NCBI GenBank assembly: GCA_943735955.1
Contig: OX030959.1
Location: 309,001 to 373,000, forward strand
Length of the DNA: 64,000 nt
Origin: Piscicola geometra
Taxonomy: Eukaryota; Annelida; Clitellata; Hirudinida; Piscicolidae
Direction: 5' to 3'
The notes beneath the pieces are model-generated. The model searched no databases. It was not told the DNA's origin and worked only from the letters and a program-made list of their open reading frames with translations. A program made the position numbers and the translations under genes. Position 1 is the stretch's first letter. Each line of letters begins with the position of its first letter. Below are positions 24,401 through 36,964 of the stretch, piece after piece.

Positions 24401-27400
24401 GTGGTCGCCGTTGATTAGGCTCCAGTCGTGAAAGAAGTGGTGTTGTTTTTGTGCTGTTGTGCTTTAAGCTGTGTTGTTTTTGGAATGGGTGTGTTTAAGA
24501 AATAGCATTTCTTTTTAAACTTAATCAGTTAGTTTTTAAGATTCTGCATGGTCGAATAGAAATAGTCAATAACTCATTGTCACGGCTTAGGCCATTTCTG
24601 TGGTATTTGTAGAACCCTAGGCATTTAACAAACTTTGTTCGAATTGAGTTTACTTTTAAAGGCGCTTTAAGACCCATTATATCTTCGTTCAGCACAATGA
24701 TCGTTCCATTTGTTGCGACCAGCTGCTAGTCGCAACTGTGTTGAATGAACCACCCTCATGAATAATCTAATTCATTTAATTTTAAAACTTTATTTTTAAT
24801 GAATTTTGGTCAATTTTTACAAACTTCATGGAAATCCACTTTTCTGATCTATACCTTCGTGATGATTTAGTGCTGAAGCAGGGTTTACAGATAGCCGCAG
24901 TTTGATTTGCGTGTGGCCTGCTACTCTAACACCCATCACAAATGAATTATTGCTAACAATTAAGATAAACCATTTTTAACAATAGAAGCTCTTACAAAAT
25001 TAAAAGTTGAAGAAAAGTAGAATTAATTAATAAATATTTTCTTCCTTTTACAATTTTAAGTTGATTAAGATTTTTCATATTCATTTTATATAATTGAAAA
25101 GTTTTAATTTAACAAAATTATACGAACTATTCAGCCAGACTAATTTTTTACTTGAAATTCCCGAGCAGTCCGACAATTCTCCCATTGACTCTCTTCATGA
25201 GAGGATAATACTCGACTAATATATTTCGAAGGCTATTTGACACTTTTAGCGTCCACATACCAATCCAGAGTCAATTGTTTGACTCATCAATAAGTAATCT
25301 CTTAAGTATCTAGTAAATGTGCTTTGAAATTCTTGTTTATGAATAACGAAATAATTATAAAAAGTACAAATGTTTCAGAGTATAAATTCGATTTTGTTCC
25401 GAAAACACAAAAGTTGAAAAAACAGAAGCATAGTTTTGAAAAATGTGTACTTAGTTTCTAAAAATCTGAAAATTATTTATAAATGTAAAAGAAGTCATTT
25501 GTAAAAGTTTAGTCAACAAACCGATCAATAATGTAATTTCATTAATTTTAAATTTGAAAAATATTTGAGAAAACCAGAATTTTTTAAATAAAAAGGTTTC
25601 TTAAAATAAAATTTGTCTGGTTTTTTGTTAAAATAAATAAAATGTAAACTTGGATACATAGGTTTAAAATCAAGTGCGACTGTCCTTGTGAAGCACGCAA
25701 TAAAACATAAGAATGCTCTAAAATGTTGATTTCACATTTTCCACAAGTGAATTTTATAAAATTCACTGAAATTACTGAAAACTGGTTTTAATTAATGCAT
25801 TTTTTCGGCCCTTTTTTTTCTTTGTTCACACGTGTGAACCGCAGCATGTAGCACATTATAACTTATAAGCATGTCAAAAATACCCAAATTGGTGTTTCTT
25901 TCAATCAAAAGAAACTTTTAATTCACTTTATTTTTTTTAATAAATACTTAAATTTATATTTTTTCGTCTACAGTTACTTTGAAAACGTTTGTGCCTTCCT
26001 GGAAAGTTTATGGAGCTCAGGCATGAACCACTACAGTCATTCTTCTAGCTATCCTTCCAGCCACTTATCTTACCAAACACCCAGTAATCAAACCACTGAC
26101 GCAAAAAGTTTGTTTCAAAATGAATCTTCGAGAAATGAAACATCAAGTAAAAAATCGTACGACACAAAAACAAACTTCTTCAACCAACCATCGTTTTCTT
26201 CATTAGTGCCACTACCACCATCAGCAACGCCATCGTCTTATGATTTACACCCGCTCCAAACAACTCAACTGGCTCACATATCATTGCAAGAGCCTCGTAA
26301 AAAACCAGATTCTTTTTTTTCTCCTCCTCCCATCCCCTCTTCTTTCGATCTTTTTCGTTTGCTTTCTTCAGCATTACCTGCTCCATCTTTTCTTTCAGCA
26401 CCACCGTTGTCATCTTCAACTATTTCTTCTCAAGCAAAGACATTAATCACAACTGAAGTATTTCCAGCAGCTTCGCCACTCTCAGTTTCATCTTCTTCAT
26501 CCCCATCACCACCAGCACGCTGTCCACGCCTGTTACGGAGACAAGGCATTCCCTGCAAATGCCCTTTCAAACAAGGTCTCTACCAGCTGCACCACTACCC
26601 CATCCACCCTCCTCCCTTCCAACACTTCTTTCCTTTTCTCATCAAGGTCAATGAGGGTGCTAGCAAATAAATAAAATTTAATTGGAATTTTTAAATAAAA
26701 TATTAAAGAGCCCATTCATTGATTTTATCTTTATTTAGTTTTTATGTTTAAGGTTTTAAAATAAAAAATCTATTTAAAATAGTTTAAAATTGAAGTTTTT
26801 ATACATTTTCAACTTTTTCAATTAGCAGTTTTAACCTCTTTTAAGCTGACGAATGTATCTTGGTTTTAAGTTTTCGGTTGAAAAATAAAGCAGGTTCCAT
26901 GATTTAAAGGTTGACATTCGTATTCACAGACAACTCCTTCAAATAAAGACCTCGCATCCACAACATTGTGTGCTGGAGTGGCATACCTTGAAGGAAAAAA
27001 AATCTTTTTAAAGTTTATTTTACTCAAAGTACTTAATTCTTTAAAATATTTATGATAAGTTGAGAAAAATTTTGAAGGAATAAATGTTTCAGAAATAATA
27101 CAAGGCAATTAGCTTTTATGGCGTTAAATTTTACTTTAACAACGCTTCTTAACTGACTCCCAACATCTTTTAAATGATCTTATTGTTTATTCATGCTAGT
27201 TAATGCAACTAAGTAAGAAGAAAAAAATAGGAAAAAATTTACGGAAACAATGAGATAGTAAGTGAATTCGAAGAAACACTCAGAGATTTTCTTCATTTTT
27301 TCAAGATTTTGAGATTCATGTAAATTAAAGAGAAGACCTTTCTAAAAGATAAATTAATTTAAAGCTCAGAAACCTCATCAAAATGCTGTTGGCATGTTTA

Positions 27401-27817
27401 ATTGACTTACCGTGTAATGGATAGTTTCCGGGAACCAATTTACCGTAAATGCAAGTCTTTTCTTCCACGTGACTATCATCAGAACGACATTTCCTGATTA
27501 TATATTAGTGATGTTGCTTCAGATATTTATAAAACCTTTTATTAAAAAAATTATTATTATTATTATTATAAACTTTTTTAGTAAACCAACGGTTAGTTGT
27601 TGTTAAAAAAGAACATCACTTTCCATTTGACCACCACCATATCAAACCACTTTATCAATTCCCCATATCAAACCACATTATCTTACCACCCTTATTCTTC
27701 ACAACGCAGGGTCTTTACGAAGTGCAGCTCAAACTGGTGAGCAGAGAGAGGCAGCCTCTCGCATGTCTCAGGGTGCCCTTCTCCTTCAAGCACAGACGCA
27801 CCAACAGATTCTATTGA
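21423..27817 (+). CDS. GM2-activator-like secreted protein with basic N-terminal extension (4 exons)
   Basis: Model: exons 21423-22408, 23724-23936, 25974-26646 and 27710-27817, 659 residues. GM2 activator lifts glycolipids from membranes for lysosomal hexosaminidase. Residues 1-20 are a signal peptide (MLKLLLLSIVVSSA). An acidic pro-like stretch ends at the furin-type site REKR (104-107), then a Lys/Arg/Gln-rich region runs to about 315. The lipid-binding domain begins near C324 and has eight cysteines: C324, C393, C400, C406, C583, C594, C596, C643. Spacings C393-C400-C406 and C583-C594-C596 equal those of human GM2A (99-106-112, 125-136-138). Motifs include VPCYSIFGSC, YFENVC, GIPCKCPFKQG and GLYEVQL. 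Cys400 is made across the exon 2/3 junction. A Ser/Pro/Thr-rich insertion fills C406-C583. The exon 1/2 junction is ambiguous: a donor at 22405 with an acceptor giving exon start 23717 also keeps frame (660 aa). The exon 3 donor GTCAAT is weak. Confidence 0.8.
24712..24736. repeat. Perfect 8-bp inverted repeat in GM2-activator intron 2
   Basis: GTTGCGAC and its reverse complement GTCGCAAC flank a 9-base loop containing CAGCTG. It could form a hairpin but has no T-run that would suggest a regulatory RNA. Confidence 0.5.
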
Positions 27818-30767
27818 CCACTTGTGCTTGCTCACTTCCCTTTCTTCAAACTATCATCATTCTTCTTCAATTCTCTTTTGAACAAATCAAAGTTTAGAGT
27901 GTTTGCCGCAGTGAATCTATTGCTCCTTTTTAGTGTGCCGTGTGAACTGAACAAGATGTTTAAACTAGAAGGATCTTCTTCTGTAGCTTTACTTTTTAGA
28001 AATTTTGAAACAGCGAAAATTTTGTTTAACGTAAAATTTGTTTCCGAACATTTTATGTGCATTTAAGTTATTTTGCTTTATTTTAATAGCTGAGGTGAAA
28101 TATTTTTAATTCTGACTGATGCTTTGAATTGGTCTCTAGCGGCATTTTAAAAGCCTTCACTACCTTTAAAAAATTCATGAAAATCTAAATAAAGTTTCAA
28201 ATTGTCTGTGAAAGGCTTTCCAAAAACTAAGGGAAGGTGGTGAGCGAAGCATCTGCGGGACTGGCACGCAAGCTGTTTTACAAGTTTAATTTGGCGTTTC
28301 AAGATTGTTCAGAAGCAAATTTTGAAAACGAAACTTTTCAAATTCTTGTTTCTGTTTGATTTGAACTGCTTTTGATTAAATATTGATTTTAATTTTCTTT
28401 CTCTCGATTTTATATCTTCCGAGGTTCTTTCACGAATCCAAGCTATTCGAATAAAATAATCATAGCTTCTAATTTGAACATAAATCTATTGTTGTGGGCC
28501 TTTCAAAGGCGATTAGTTGAACTCTTGTCTCAAGTACTGAACCACTTAGGTGACTCGTGACAAGCCTCTTCATTGTGGAGCTATCCAGAACTGAGTGTTT
28601 GGACGGGTGGGACAGTTGCTGATGGTAAATTCCAAATAATTCGCTTTTGAAAAAAATATACTTTAATATTTAATATATTAGTTTCAAAAGAAGGTGTGTT
28701 GTTTTATACATAACTACTGAGCTCAGGGATATATTTAACATTCACGTCTTGTGCACAGCTGTACATTGAATTTTTTCTTGTAATTTTGAGTTTATTGTTG
28801 GGATTTTGTATTCCATTGAAGTATTCTAAAACAATAAATTTACGATAAAGAAACATTTTTTTTATGATTTGTGTTCATTTCCTTGTTCAAAATAGACCTA
28901 TTTATTGTCTTTATGGATGATTATTTACAGTGGAAATATTTGTGATCAAAAGTCATTGCAAGTTCAAGCGGAGATTCCAGGGAATGCATGGCCAACTGAG
29001 CCATTAACACCTCGCAAGATCCTCGCAACCAAAAGAAAATAATTTATTTTAACTAGATTAATTTCAACTAATTTCAACATTTGAGAAAACCTTTCATCTT
29101 TAGATGTTTTAATGAATAAAAAAAACATTTATTTAAGAAAACCCATTTAGCCAGAAATATGCATGATTTATCGACCAGGTGCTTTGTCCAGTAAATTCCT
29201 TTCATTCAATTCTGCTCTACACAATAAAATCTGCGAGCTTTTGAACTTTCCAAATAGCAACACCATAAACAGCATGTATAAGTCCACCCATGTATAAGAC
29301 GTGTCTTTTTGATTTTCTAAAAAAAACCTACGAAGAAGAAAATAGAAGTGTATATAATTAAAATAATATTTTAATATATTATTTATTTCGTTTACCGAAA
29401 CAGTTGTTAGCGTGAGTGCCTCGCAATGTTTTATGGAGATCTCAAGCTTTCTAATCTTTCAAGTTAAGGCGCATTAGATTTTAAAATATTCTTGTCAACA
29501 AAAAAGTGCTTTTTATACATGATGTTTCACGGTTATTTAAGATTTTATTTTTTTACATACAAAATTGATTATAAATTCTAGAAAAATGTTTTACGTGCCG
29601 AAGAAAATGATTTGGATTTGAAAAACTTAATCAGATTTTTTGTATATACAAAGTTTTTCGAAAAAAACAGAGTTAATTAAATGTTATATAAATTCACAAC
29701 ACGAACTCAATGGTCCCGCTTTATTGCGTTAGTGGTCGCGTCAAATACTTCAACGTGCCAGTAAGCGAATCATAAACTTTAAAAATATAACATCACAAAT
29801 AATCGGTTGAATCCACGCGTACAACATTCTTTCTGTACTCCCATCTTTTTTTAATTCATTTTTTTCCATTTTCACACTAACTTACTACGGCTACATCACG
29901 CACAGCACACAAAGAATTGAGTGGAATGGCAGCTTTCGCTTCCTTTTGAAAGGGATGCTCAAACAGGAAACTACAATTCGTAGCGTGCTAATGGATTAAC
30001 TGGCCAGTCGTGCAGCAGTAAGTTTGTCTATGCATTCAGTTTTTTTGTGTGACAAAACATCTCGTTATACCCCTCCACAACGAGTTTCTTTTGCTTAATT
30101 GTGATAATTTATCTTGAGATAATTGGAAAAATATAATTCATCAAAGAATTAATATGAATAATTAAAAGAATGGATGAGTGAACTGGAAAGTGAATGAATA
30201 AAGCTAAACAAACATAGCTAGCACAAGCACTTGAAAAAACGAAAGGCCAGTGGAATTCAAATAAATTTCAAAGAGTTTTCTTATGTTTAAATTGTGTTTG
30301 CTTTTCATTTTTTTAAATTATGGGCATTATTTGTCACCACAGTCTAGTTTCTTTTGTCTACAACGTGTTTTGATTGGCGAAAATACAATTTATCATGTGG
30401 ATTTAGACGACTTTTTATGACTATAGCGACAATTTGATTTTAAAAGTATATTAATAAAATATAAGGATTTTAGCATAATTTAAAAAAATGGAATAAAAAT
30501 CATTGAACAGGAATTATATTGATTTTAAGATCTTTTCTTGCTTTTATAAAAACATTGGAAAAATCCACATCACTATCGCTGCCAAAAAGTTGGAAAACAA
30601 ACCTATGTTGTGTTCTCACTCTATTTATAATAAACAAAAACAACAAACGGAATTGACAGCGTTGTTCAAGTCTGAAGGGCTCAAAGGGGAAAACCACTGC
30701 GTAGACGGATGTCTCATGGTAGTGATGATGACTTATGTTGTTGATAATATATTTTTGTTGTTGTTGC

Positions 30768-30821
<54 letters not shown>

Positions 30822-30928
30822 CGATGATGATGATGACGCTGATGATAATGATGCTGATAATGATAGTTATAAAAGTCTGCTGTTGCTGACTAATAATTTG
30901 TAGACAGTAATTACTAGTGGCAACTTAC
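27818..30928. other. 3' flank of the GM2-activator gene; non-coding
   Basis: A candidate AATAAA polyadenylation signal lies near 28188, about 370 bases after the stop. Beyond it the sequence is A+T-rich with no convincing exon. A plus-strand open stretch of about 40 codons near 29880-30000, followed by CAGCAGTAAGT, was noted but has an in-frame stop before the donor. Confidence 0.5.
30767..30865 (+). repeat. (GAT)n microsatellite
   Basis: About 30 GAT units occur with a few GAC and AAT interruptions. The poly-Met open frame over it is an artefact. Confidence 0.9.
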
Positions 30929-31079
30929 GTTGAAAAGTCACAACAGCAAGGTGAGGAGAAAAGGTTCAGACAGCAAGCGGATGTGAGGTTGATGAGAACA
31001 AGCGATGGAATGGCCTGCATATTGCAGCCAGAATGTTGAATCGCGGCGTTGAATATGGCGTTGAAATACCGGAAGAATG
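30929..31079 (-). CDS. Candidate internal exon, unidentified cysteine-rich protein
   Basis: The 151-base segment lies between a good acceptor (AAATTGTTTTAACAG) and a consensus donor (GTAAGT) on the minus strand. It is open in one frame, entering after one base of a codon and leaving after two. It encodes about 50 residues, including FFRYFNAIFNAAIQHSGC, a hydrophobic SLVLINLTSACC stretch and SSPCCCDF. No family is recognised. Its entry phase matches the exit phase of the Ig-like exon at 35938-35593, so they could belong to one transcript, but this is not demonstrated. Confidence 0.4.
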
Positions 31080-33562
31080 CTGTTAAAACAATTTTAAAAT
31101 ACACAAAATATCTATAAATAATAATAATAATAAAATGTGTTAATAGCAAAAATAACCATAGAGTTATGCAATTCAGGGTGGCCTGGGAGCGAAATTACAA
31201 ATGCAGATCGATGCCTCCGAACCCTTGAATTTCCATGCCATTTTGTTTTTATAATATTTATACATAATTTAATTCAATTTTTCTTTCATTGATTGTTGTT
31301 CTTATTACATTTTCAGACGTAGTGATGTTTTTTTATGAATTACATTCTCCAGAAATCGCATTTCGTTTTTTGCGTCTAGTAAGAATCCTTATGCGACTTC
31401 CATATCTGTTTTTGCGTTAAACAAATATTTTTCTTCCTTTTTATCCTTGAATAATTTAAAGTTGTATTACTTTTTGAACAATATTATTTTTGTCAGATTG
31501 AAGATGAATAATTTTGAAGCCATTAAGCTTTCTATCGGAGAATCCATTTTAAGTTTGTTGAAGTTCTTTCAAGAAACAGTTTCACTGCATTCCTCTGAAG
31601 CTTTTGTATTGGATGGAAGGTTGTTGAACGAAGGAAAAGGAAAGTTTGTAGAATGAATGGAAGAGAAGAAAATACGGTGTGGTGCATGTTTTCCTAGGTC
31701 AAGCGAGAAGGACTGTGTAAACGGCAAAGTTCTCATGATGGAAAATGATTATGTGGTCAGTTGATGACAATGCTGATCAGTACACAGAGCGTCATCTGTT
31801 TACTTGAAGTATTGAACTCTTTGTGGATGCAGAGAGTTGTGTGTTAGAGAGTTGCTTGGAGGCGAGACACGCCGGATTTCAGAAGTAGAAAGTGATGACT
31901 CATACTGCTCCAAATGCCATCTTTTGATTTATTTTTTGAGTTTCAGTTGATGAGAATGGTGGTGAAGATGAAGAGCGAGAAGAGGGCAGAGATGGGAGGG
32001 GCTTTCAGCTCCGGCAGACTATTGGTCTTCACTGTGGGAGAAATTGCAGCTTTTAATGTGTGCTCATGTTTGATTTTTTATGTTTGTTCAACACCGTAGT
32101 GAGAATAATGACAACCGAAAAATCCTTGCCCGATTGCTAGGTGAAAAATATTAAAATCAAAAATAAAATATTTTGTTGCCTGTACACGGCACAAAGTTTC
32201 AATCAAATCAATCAATCAAATACATTTCTATAGCGCTCTTCCTCAAATTCAAGTTTATGGCATAAAAGTCTTTTTGAAGTAAAGCAAAAAATATAATTTT
32301 TTTCATTATTGAAAGCTTTATTATGGTTTGAATGAAAATATTGTCAAAATAAAACTTATATATTTTTTAAATTGTAAAAAAATGTAAACAAAATATTAAA
32401 TTGTGTTTTGGCTTATTAAATCCCTTTGTTAGCAGAGGACTGGACTGTAATGGATTGCTCGGTAAATAATCCAGTTTGTTGAAAGAAAAAACTGTCACGT
32501 TTAACTGGAATATTTTGTTGAATTTTATTTAAAATAAACTTTTTTATTAAAAATTTTTTCTAAGAGTTGTTAATTTACTAAATTGAAAACTTCGTGAGTT
32601 TTAGAACAAAGGCCATATAGCCTACTTGAAAAGTTTATAAAAGTTACTTTTCAGTCTTCTAAACATGTCTTGAAACTTCAAGAAAAACCTTTTGAAAGAC
32701 AAAGCTCACTGAAAACGTAAAGCTTCTTGTCAAAAGTTATCACCTACGATCCACTAGAGAACTAATGTGGTCTTTCCCAGTGGAAGCAACAATCGTCGGT
32801 AAGACAGAAACTTGGATTATGTGAGTCGAGGTTGTAGCATAGTTTCATTCATCGTATCATCATGAATAATAGGTATAATACCAAGAAATTGAATAATGGC
32901 CTATAACCCAAACGGGTACTTAAGCTACAAATTTTCATTCACAACTATTGAGACTACTGAGACATCGGTTGCGCCTGAACCTACCACCATTAACCCAGGC
33001 CAAGCCGAGAGTTGCACTCGACCACCCGTTCAGCCATTAGGCGCCTTCTTCGTCTGAGCCACTTGCCTATTCATGATATCACATTTATGGGGTTTCTTCG
33101 TCCCAAAACAAAAGAAAATGCTGTTATTTCAATACAGGAAGACTTTCATAACTAAGTGAAATTGTCTGCGAAACACATACTCAAAGATCTGCAGTTATGA
33201 AAACCAGCTTTTAAAACACAATCGCGTACCAAAGCGACATAAGCATAATGCATTTTTGAAGTCTATTCAACTGGAGTTTCAGCCGCTTAACGAGCACTCA
33301 GTTTCTAAAAATTCAAATATGAGTAGTTTCTTTTCTTGCGAAAAACTCAGAATACATGCAAGTTTCTCAACTGTTTATAGACATTTTATTTTTTGGACAG
33401 GTTCACGTTTTTGCGATTTTGGTAAAGTATATTGTCTCGTAGAATGTAAGGGGCTATAATTGTCGGTGATGAAAAAATGGACATCTTAAATCTCCATGTT
33501 GGAATGAATGGCACAACTGCATCGGCATTTATAATTGAAACTTCAATTCTAATTGCTTTGAG
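31080..33562. other. Non-coding stretch with SINE material
   Basis: A short plus-strand ORF at 31447-31656 has no recognisable domain and A+T-driven composition, so it is not called. A tail-like sequence at 32195-32240 reads on the minus strand as AGCGCTATAGAAATGTATTT followed by GATTGATTGA repeats, a common end of short interspersed elements. A full tRNA-headed SINE is listed separately. Confidence 0.45.
32885..33070 (-). mobile_element. tRNA-derived SINE, copy 1 of a shared family
   Basis: On the minus strand TGGCTGAACGGGTGG fits the A box and GGTTCAGGCGC the B box. The body then contains CAACC, AGTAGTC, AAATTTG and CCCGTTTGGGTTATA. The second half aligns with the plus-strand element at 46005-46150 (GGTTCAAGTGCAACC and CCCGTTCGGGTTATA), so both belong to one family. 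Confidence 0.6.
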
Positions 33563-33736
33563 GCTTCACGAACTGCCATCAGTTTGTTCAAGCAGCTCAC
33601 AGTCTTAATGCCTCACTCGCCTCAGTCAGACCATGAATCTCTATTGCGACTGTCGACTGCGTTCGATGATCTTTCCCTCATTCAGCCGAGTGTGATTGAT
33701 AGTGGCACGGAGGGAGAGATTCTTTTGATGAACTAG
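33563..33736 (+). CDS. Candidate terminal exon, possibly of a RhoGEF-like protein
   Basis: After a pyrimidine-rich acceptor (TTCTAATTGCTTTGAG) a 57-codon frame runs to TAG at 33734-33736. The in-frame stop upstream lies before the acceptor, as expected for an exon. Residues include SLFKQLTVLMPHSPQSDHES and LSTAFDDLSLIQP. The pattern of a Leu-rich helix, then TP/SP-x-x-D/H, then a second helix faintly recalls the end of DH (Dbl homology) domains. That resemblance is weak and no upstream exon was found. Confidence 0.35.
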   Translation, partial: ASRTAISLFKQLTVLMPHSPQSDHESLLRLSTAFDDLSLIQPSVIDSGTEGEILLMN

Positions 33737-35592
33737 GAGGACAGAATTAAGCAAGAGTTACGATCTCCGTGCTTGCAATGTCGTGTTTGGTGTAGTGTTT
33801 GATGAGATGAAACCAGAGTTGCTTATGATAGTTGTATTGGTAGTTGTGATGGGAGATTTCTATTTTTAAATGTAAGTAACTGGGTAATAAGTTGAGAACG
33901 CGTGTATTTTATACTTGCGATAAGTTGGAATTGAAATAATGTATTGAAGATTTTCGAAATATCGTCAGCAATAAAATGATTTCATGAATGACATTAGCTT
34001 TAACATTTATTTCTAAAATACATATTCATGAAGAGTGTAGATTTAATGAGTTTTTTGGTATTCAGAGAATTTTAAAAACAGAAAAAAGTGAAAAAATAAA
34101 AAAGTGAATGAATAAATGAATAATTAATGAACAGCATGCAAAAGTATTAGAACGGTGAGAGGAGAATGGGGTATTTATGAGGGACGAATGAAACGAGGCT
34201 TTTAAAGGAAAATTAAGCAAAATGGATTGATGATAGTGACGACTCGAGCGAGAAATGAAAGAAACAACTTTATGAATATAAGGAGACAATGAAACAAGAA
34301 ACGAATGTACTATAAGCCGAAAAGAGCTGTTTGAGGTCTAAACAGTTGAAAGCTTTGTGGATGAGTGAGTGAATAAATAGATAAATTTATTGGTGGGTGA
34401 ATGACTAAATGAGATTTCAGATAGATAATAGAATTAGTTGATACTCAAAAATGTATGGCTGAATAATAAAAGAAAGAATTATAGATAGGAAAAAGATGGC
34501 AATAAAAGATTCATGATAAAAAAGATGGATTATTATGGCTCGTACAACGCAATAAGATTATTCGGCTTCGCAATTACGCATCATGTCTTGTAGAAAAAGC
34601 ATCACCACCACTCCTTCCACCGTCATCACTACTATTCCTACAAACCAACTTTTTTTAAATTGCAAATACGAGCATTTGACTCATTTTAAGTCTTCAAACT
34701 ACTTTAATTGTGCTCAACAAAAAATTCAATTTACACAAAAAAAAACATAATATTTTGAACTATTTTTTAGCATGACTTAATCATGATGTTATTTAAAATA
34801 CAATTTCAGAATCATATTTTTCCAAAAGTACGTTTTTAAGTTGTGAATGATTCTTTTTGGATGGATGTCTGTCAGCACAAACGTTGATAATTGTTTGAGA
34901 ATCATCCATAAAAAAACTATCATTCCTGCTTGATTAATTATTTATTTTAATTTTTTTTAAATCTTAAACTCATTATAATTTCAAAAAATTTTTTTTTTAG
35001 TAAAACGTTGCTTTTGTGATCAGCGGCATGCTGCTATGGAATGTCTGTCGAGCGTGCTGTCTCTGTTGGCTTCACTATATTGCTGGATAAGTCCCTGGAA
35101 ACTCGCAGTGCAAGCAATGGTTAATGTGAAACCTTAATAAGATTTATTCACATGTTAAATTCTATTTTCACTGGATTTTTTCGATTTGTATTGCGTGTTA
35201 CTCGAGTAAAGAATAACTTTTACAATTATCAAGCGTGAATAGTTCATCTTATTTAGTTTTCAAAATATTCAAAATTGATGAAGATGTAGATAATATGAAA
35301 AGCTGAAATTTAAAAAATATTTGTTTAAGGGAGAAAAGAGATGGAACGTGAAGGAAGACGGACAGGAGAGGAAACAACATCATGGGTCTTAATTAATATA
35401 CGTAAACATAACTGAATGCTATTTATTTTTAAAGTCTTTAAAACTATCATCATAATTCTAAAAAGCACGGAGTTAAAAAAAATATTTGCGCTGAAATAGA
35501 GTGAAAAATAAATTGAGTAGAAAAGAAGATTACTTAAAACAAAAGGAAGATTGATTCATTTTATTTATTCAACCAAAAACTACACAACTGAC
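33737..35592. other. Non-coding A+T-rich stretch
   Basis: Nothing coding is supported. Around 34090-34400 there are scattered GAATGAATAAAT-type short repeats. The minus-strand frame at 34062-34289 is low-complexity. Confidence 0.5.
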
Positions 35593-35938
35593 CTCTTTTA
35601 TTGGCACGGTAGTCGTTTTTGATACGGGTTGGCTGCTTGGGAGGTCTGGGAGTCTTGAGGAGAGTGATGTTTGCACTGGAGGAGCCCATGTGGTTGCTTG
35701 CACTGATCATATACACCCCATAGAAGGCCTCTTTAACTTTCGAAATGTTCAAACTGCATATGAATCTTGATTCTGGAATCTGAGGGCTGTTTTGGTTGTT
35801 GTTTTGGTCTTTGTGATGGTCGGCAGTTGTGAGGTAGTTGTATGATAAGTGGTCGTAGTGGCTGTGGCGATTGTGTTGGTTGTGAACTTGGTTGAAAGAC
35901 TGATGCTGTTTTTGTCGGGATTGAACTTTTCGTTTGAT
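35593..35938 (-). CDS. Ig-like domain half, candidate exon
   Basis: The exon follows a strong minus-strand acceptor (TTTTCTTCCCCACAG) and ends at GTCAGT. It is 346 bases long, entering in phase 0 and leaving in phase 1. After a His/Gln/Asn-rich low-complexity stretch it reads FICSLNISKV, then FYGVYMISASNHMGSSSANI. This matches the E-F-G strands of an I-set immunoglobulin domain (LxIxxVxxxDxGxYxCxAxNxxG), with Ile where the F-strand Cys should be. It lies downstream of the stop exon of the two-Ig gene, so it is either an alternative 3' part of that gene or a second gene. Confidence 0.5.
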
Positions 35939-36964
35939 CTGTGGGGAAGAAAACAGTTTTGTTATTTTAAAAAACGAATTAAGATCTACATTTTGAAGCC
36001 TTTTTAAAGCTATGAGACACTTTACAAAACTTTCCAATTAAAATCTATTTGAAGGGTTAACATGGACTCCAATAATCCAAACCATAGCAAGCAGAAAAGC
36101 AAGGATCTTTTGGCTTTAAGCTCAGTCTGAGTTTGTCTTATCACTTAAACTAACACTATATGTGTTTTCATATTGGTCTTTTTATTGTTTTATAAAGATA
36201 ATTATAATATTTAATACAGAAATTAAGTATTTAGACAAAGGATGAAATAGATTTTTTGTGTGAATTTCATCAAAGCTTCTACTAAATGAACTTTTTTTAA
36301 ACTTTTTTTTCGTTAAACAATGAAAACTACTTTTTAATATCTATATGCAGCTCAAGTATATTCTGAGCTCGTGTGAATGTTAACTAAAAAGAGTTGACAT
36401 AGTCTTTTATATAGATAACTTGAAAATTTAGAGATAAAAAATACAACGCTGAGTAAATTGACTTATCAACGAAACCGTACAAAAGACTCAAAATAAATAG
36501 AATAAAATAAACGTACCAGATATACATTAAATAATGAATAAATTTTAAAATAATAAGTTAGAGTTAAAAAGGAAAAGAAAAAAGTGTAGACACTTAGAGT
36601 TACATAAAAAGAACATTTGCGAGCTCACAACACGAAGATTTCTGCACGCAAAGTGGAGTTTCATACACTCAAGACACCTTCCTTTGCGACCAGTTTGATT
36701 GCAAACAAACACATTCACGCGTTATTCTTTTTGGTGAATTTTTTTTCATTCAATTTATTTTATCATTTAGACTCTTGATTATTGCAATTTTATTCCCACT
36801 CACAAGTCACTCTTTTCGGTATTTAAAGTTATTCTTTAGATAATTTAGGCGTCCCAGCTCGATGTTATTATAAAAAAACTTGCAAAAGGATCAATAAATC
36901 TTGAAAAAAGTCACCATTGAGCTTTGCAATAAATGCTCATTTCAGGCAACACTGGCACACTCAC

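Noticed and set aside
24330..24440. Possible LINE 3' end on the minus strand (TGTATTGTAATACGTGTAATT)
   Set aside because: Only a vague resemblance to LINE 3' UTR endings, with no coding remnant or clear tail.
29880..30025. Plus-strand exon ending at CAGCAGTAAGT
   Set aside because: The best frame hits TAA before the donor, and the other frames are also closed.
30503..30889. 128-codon ORF with a poly-Met end
   Set aside because: The second half is the GAT microsatellite read in the ATG phase, and the first half is A+T-driven with no domain.
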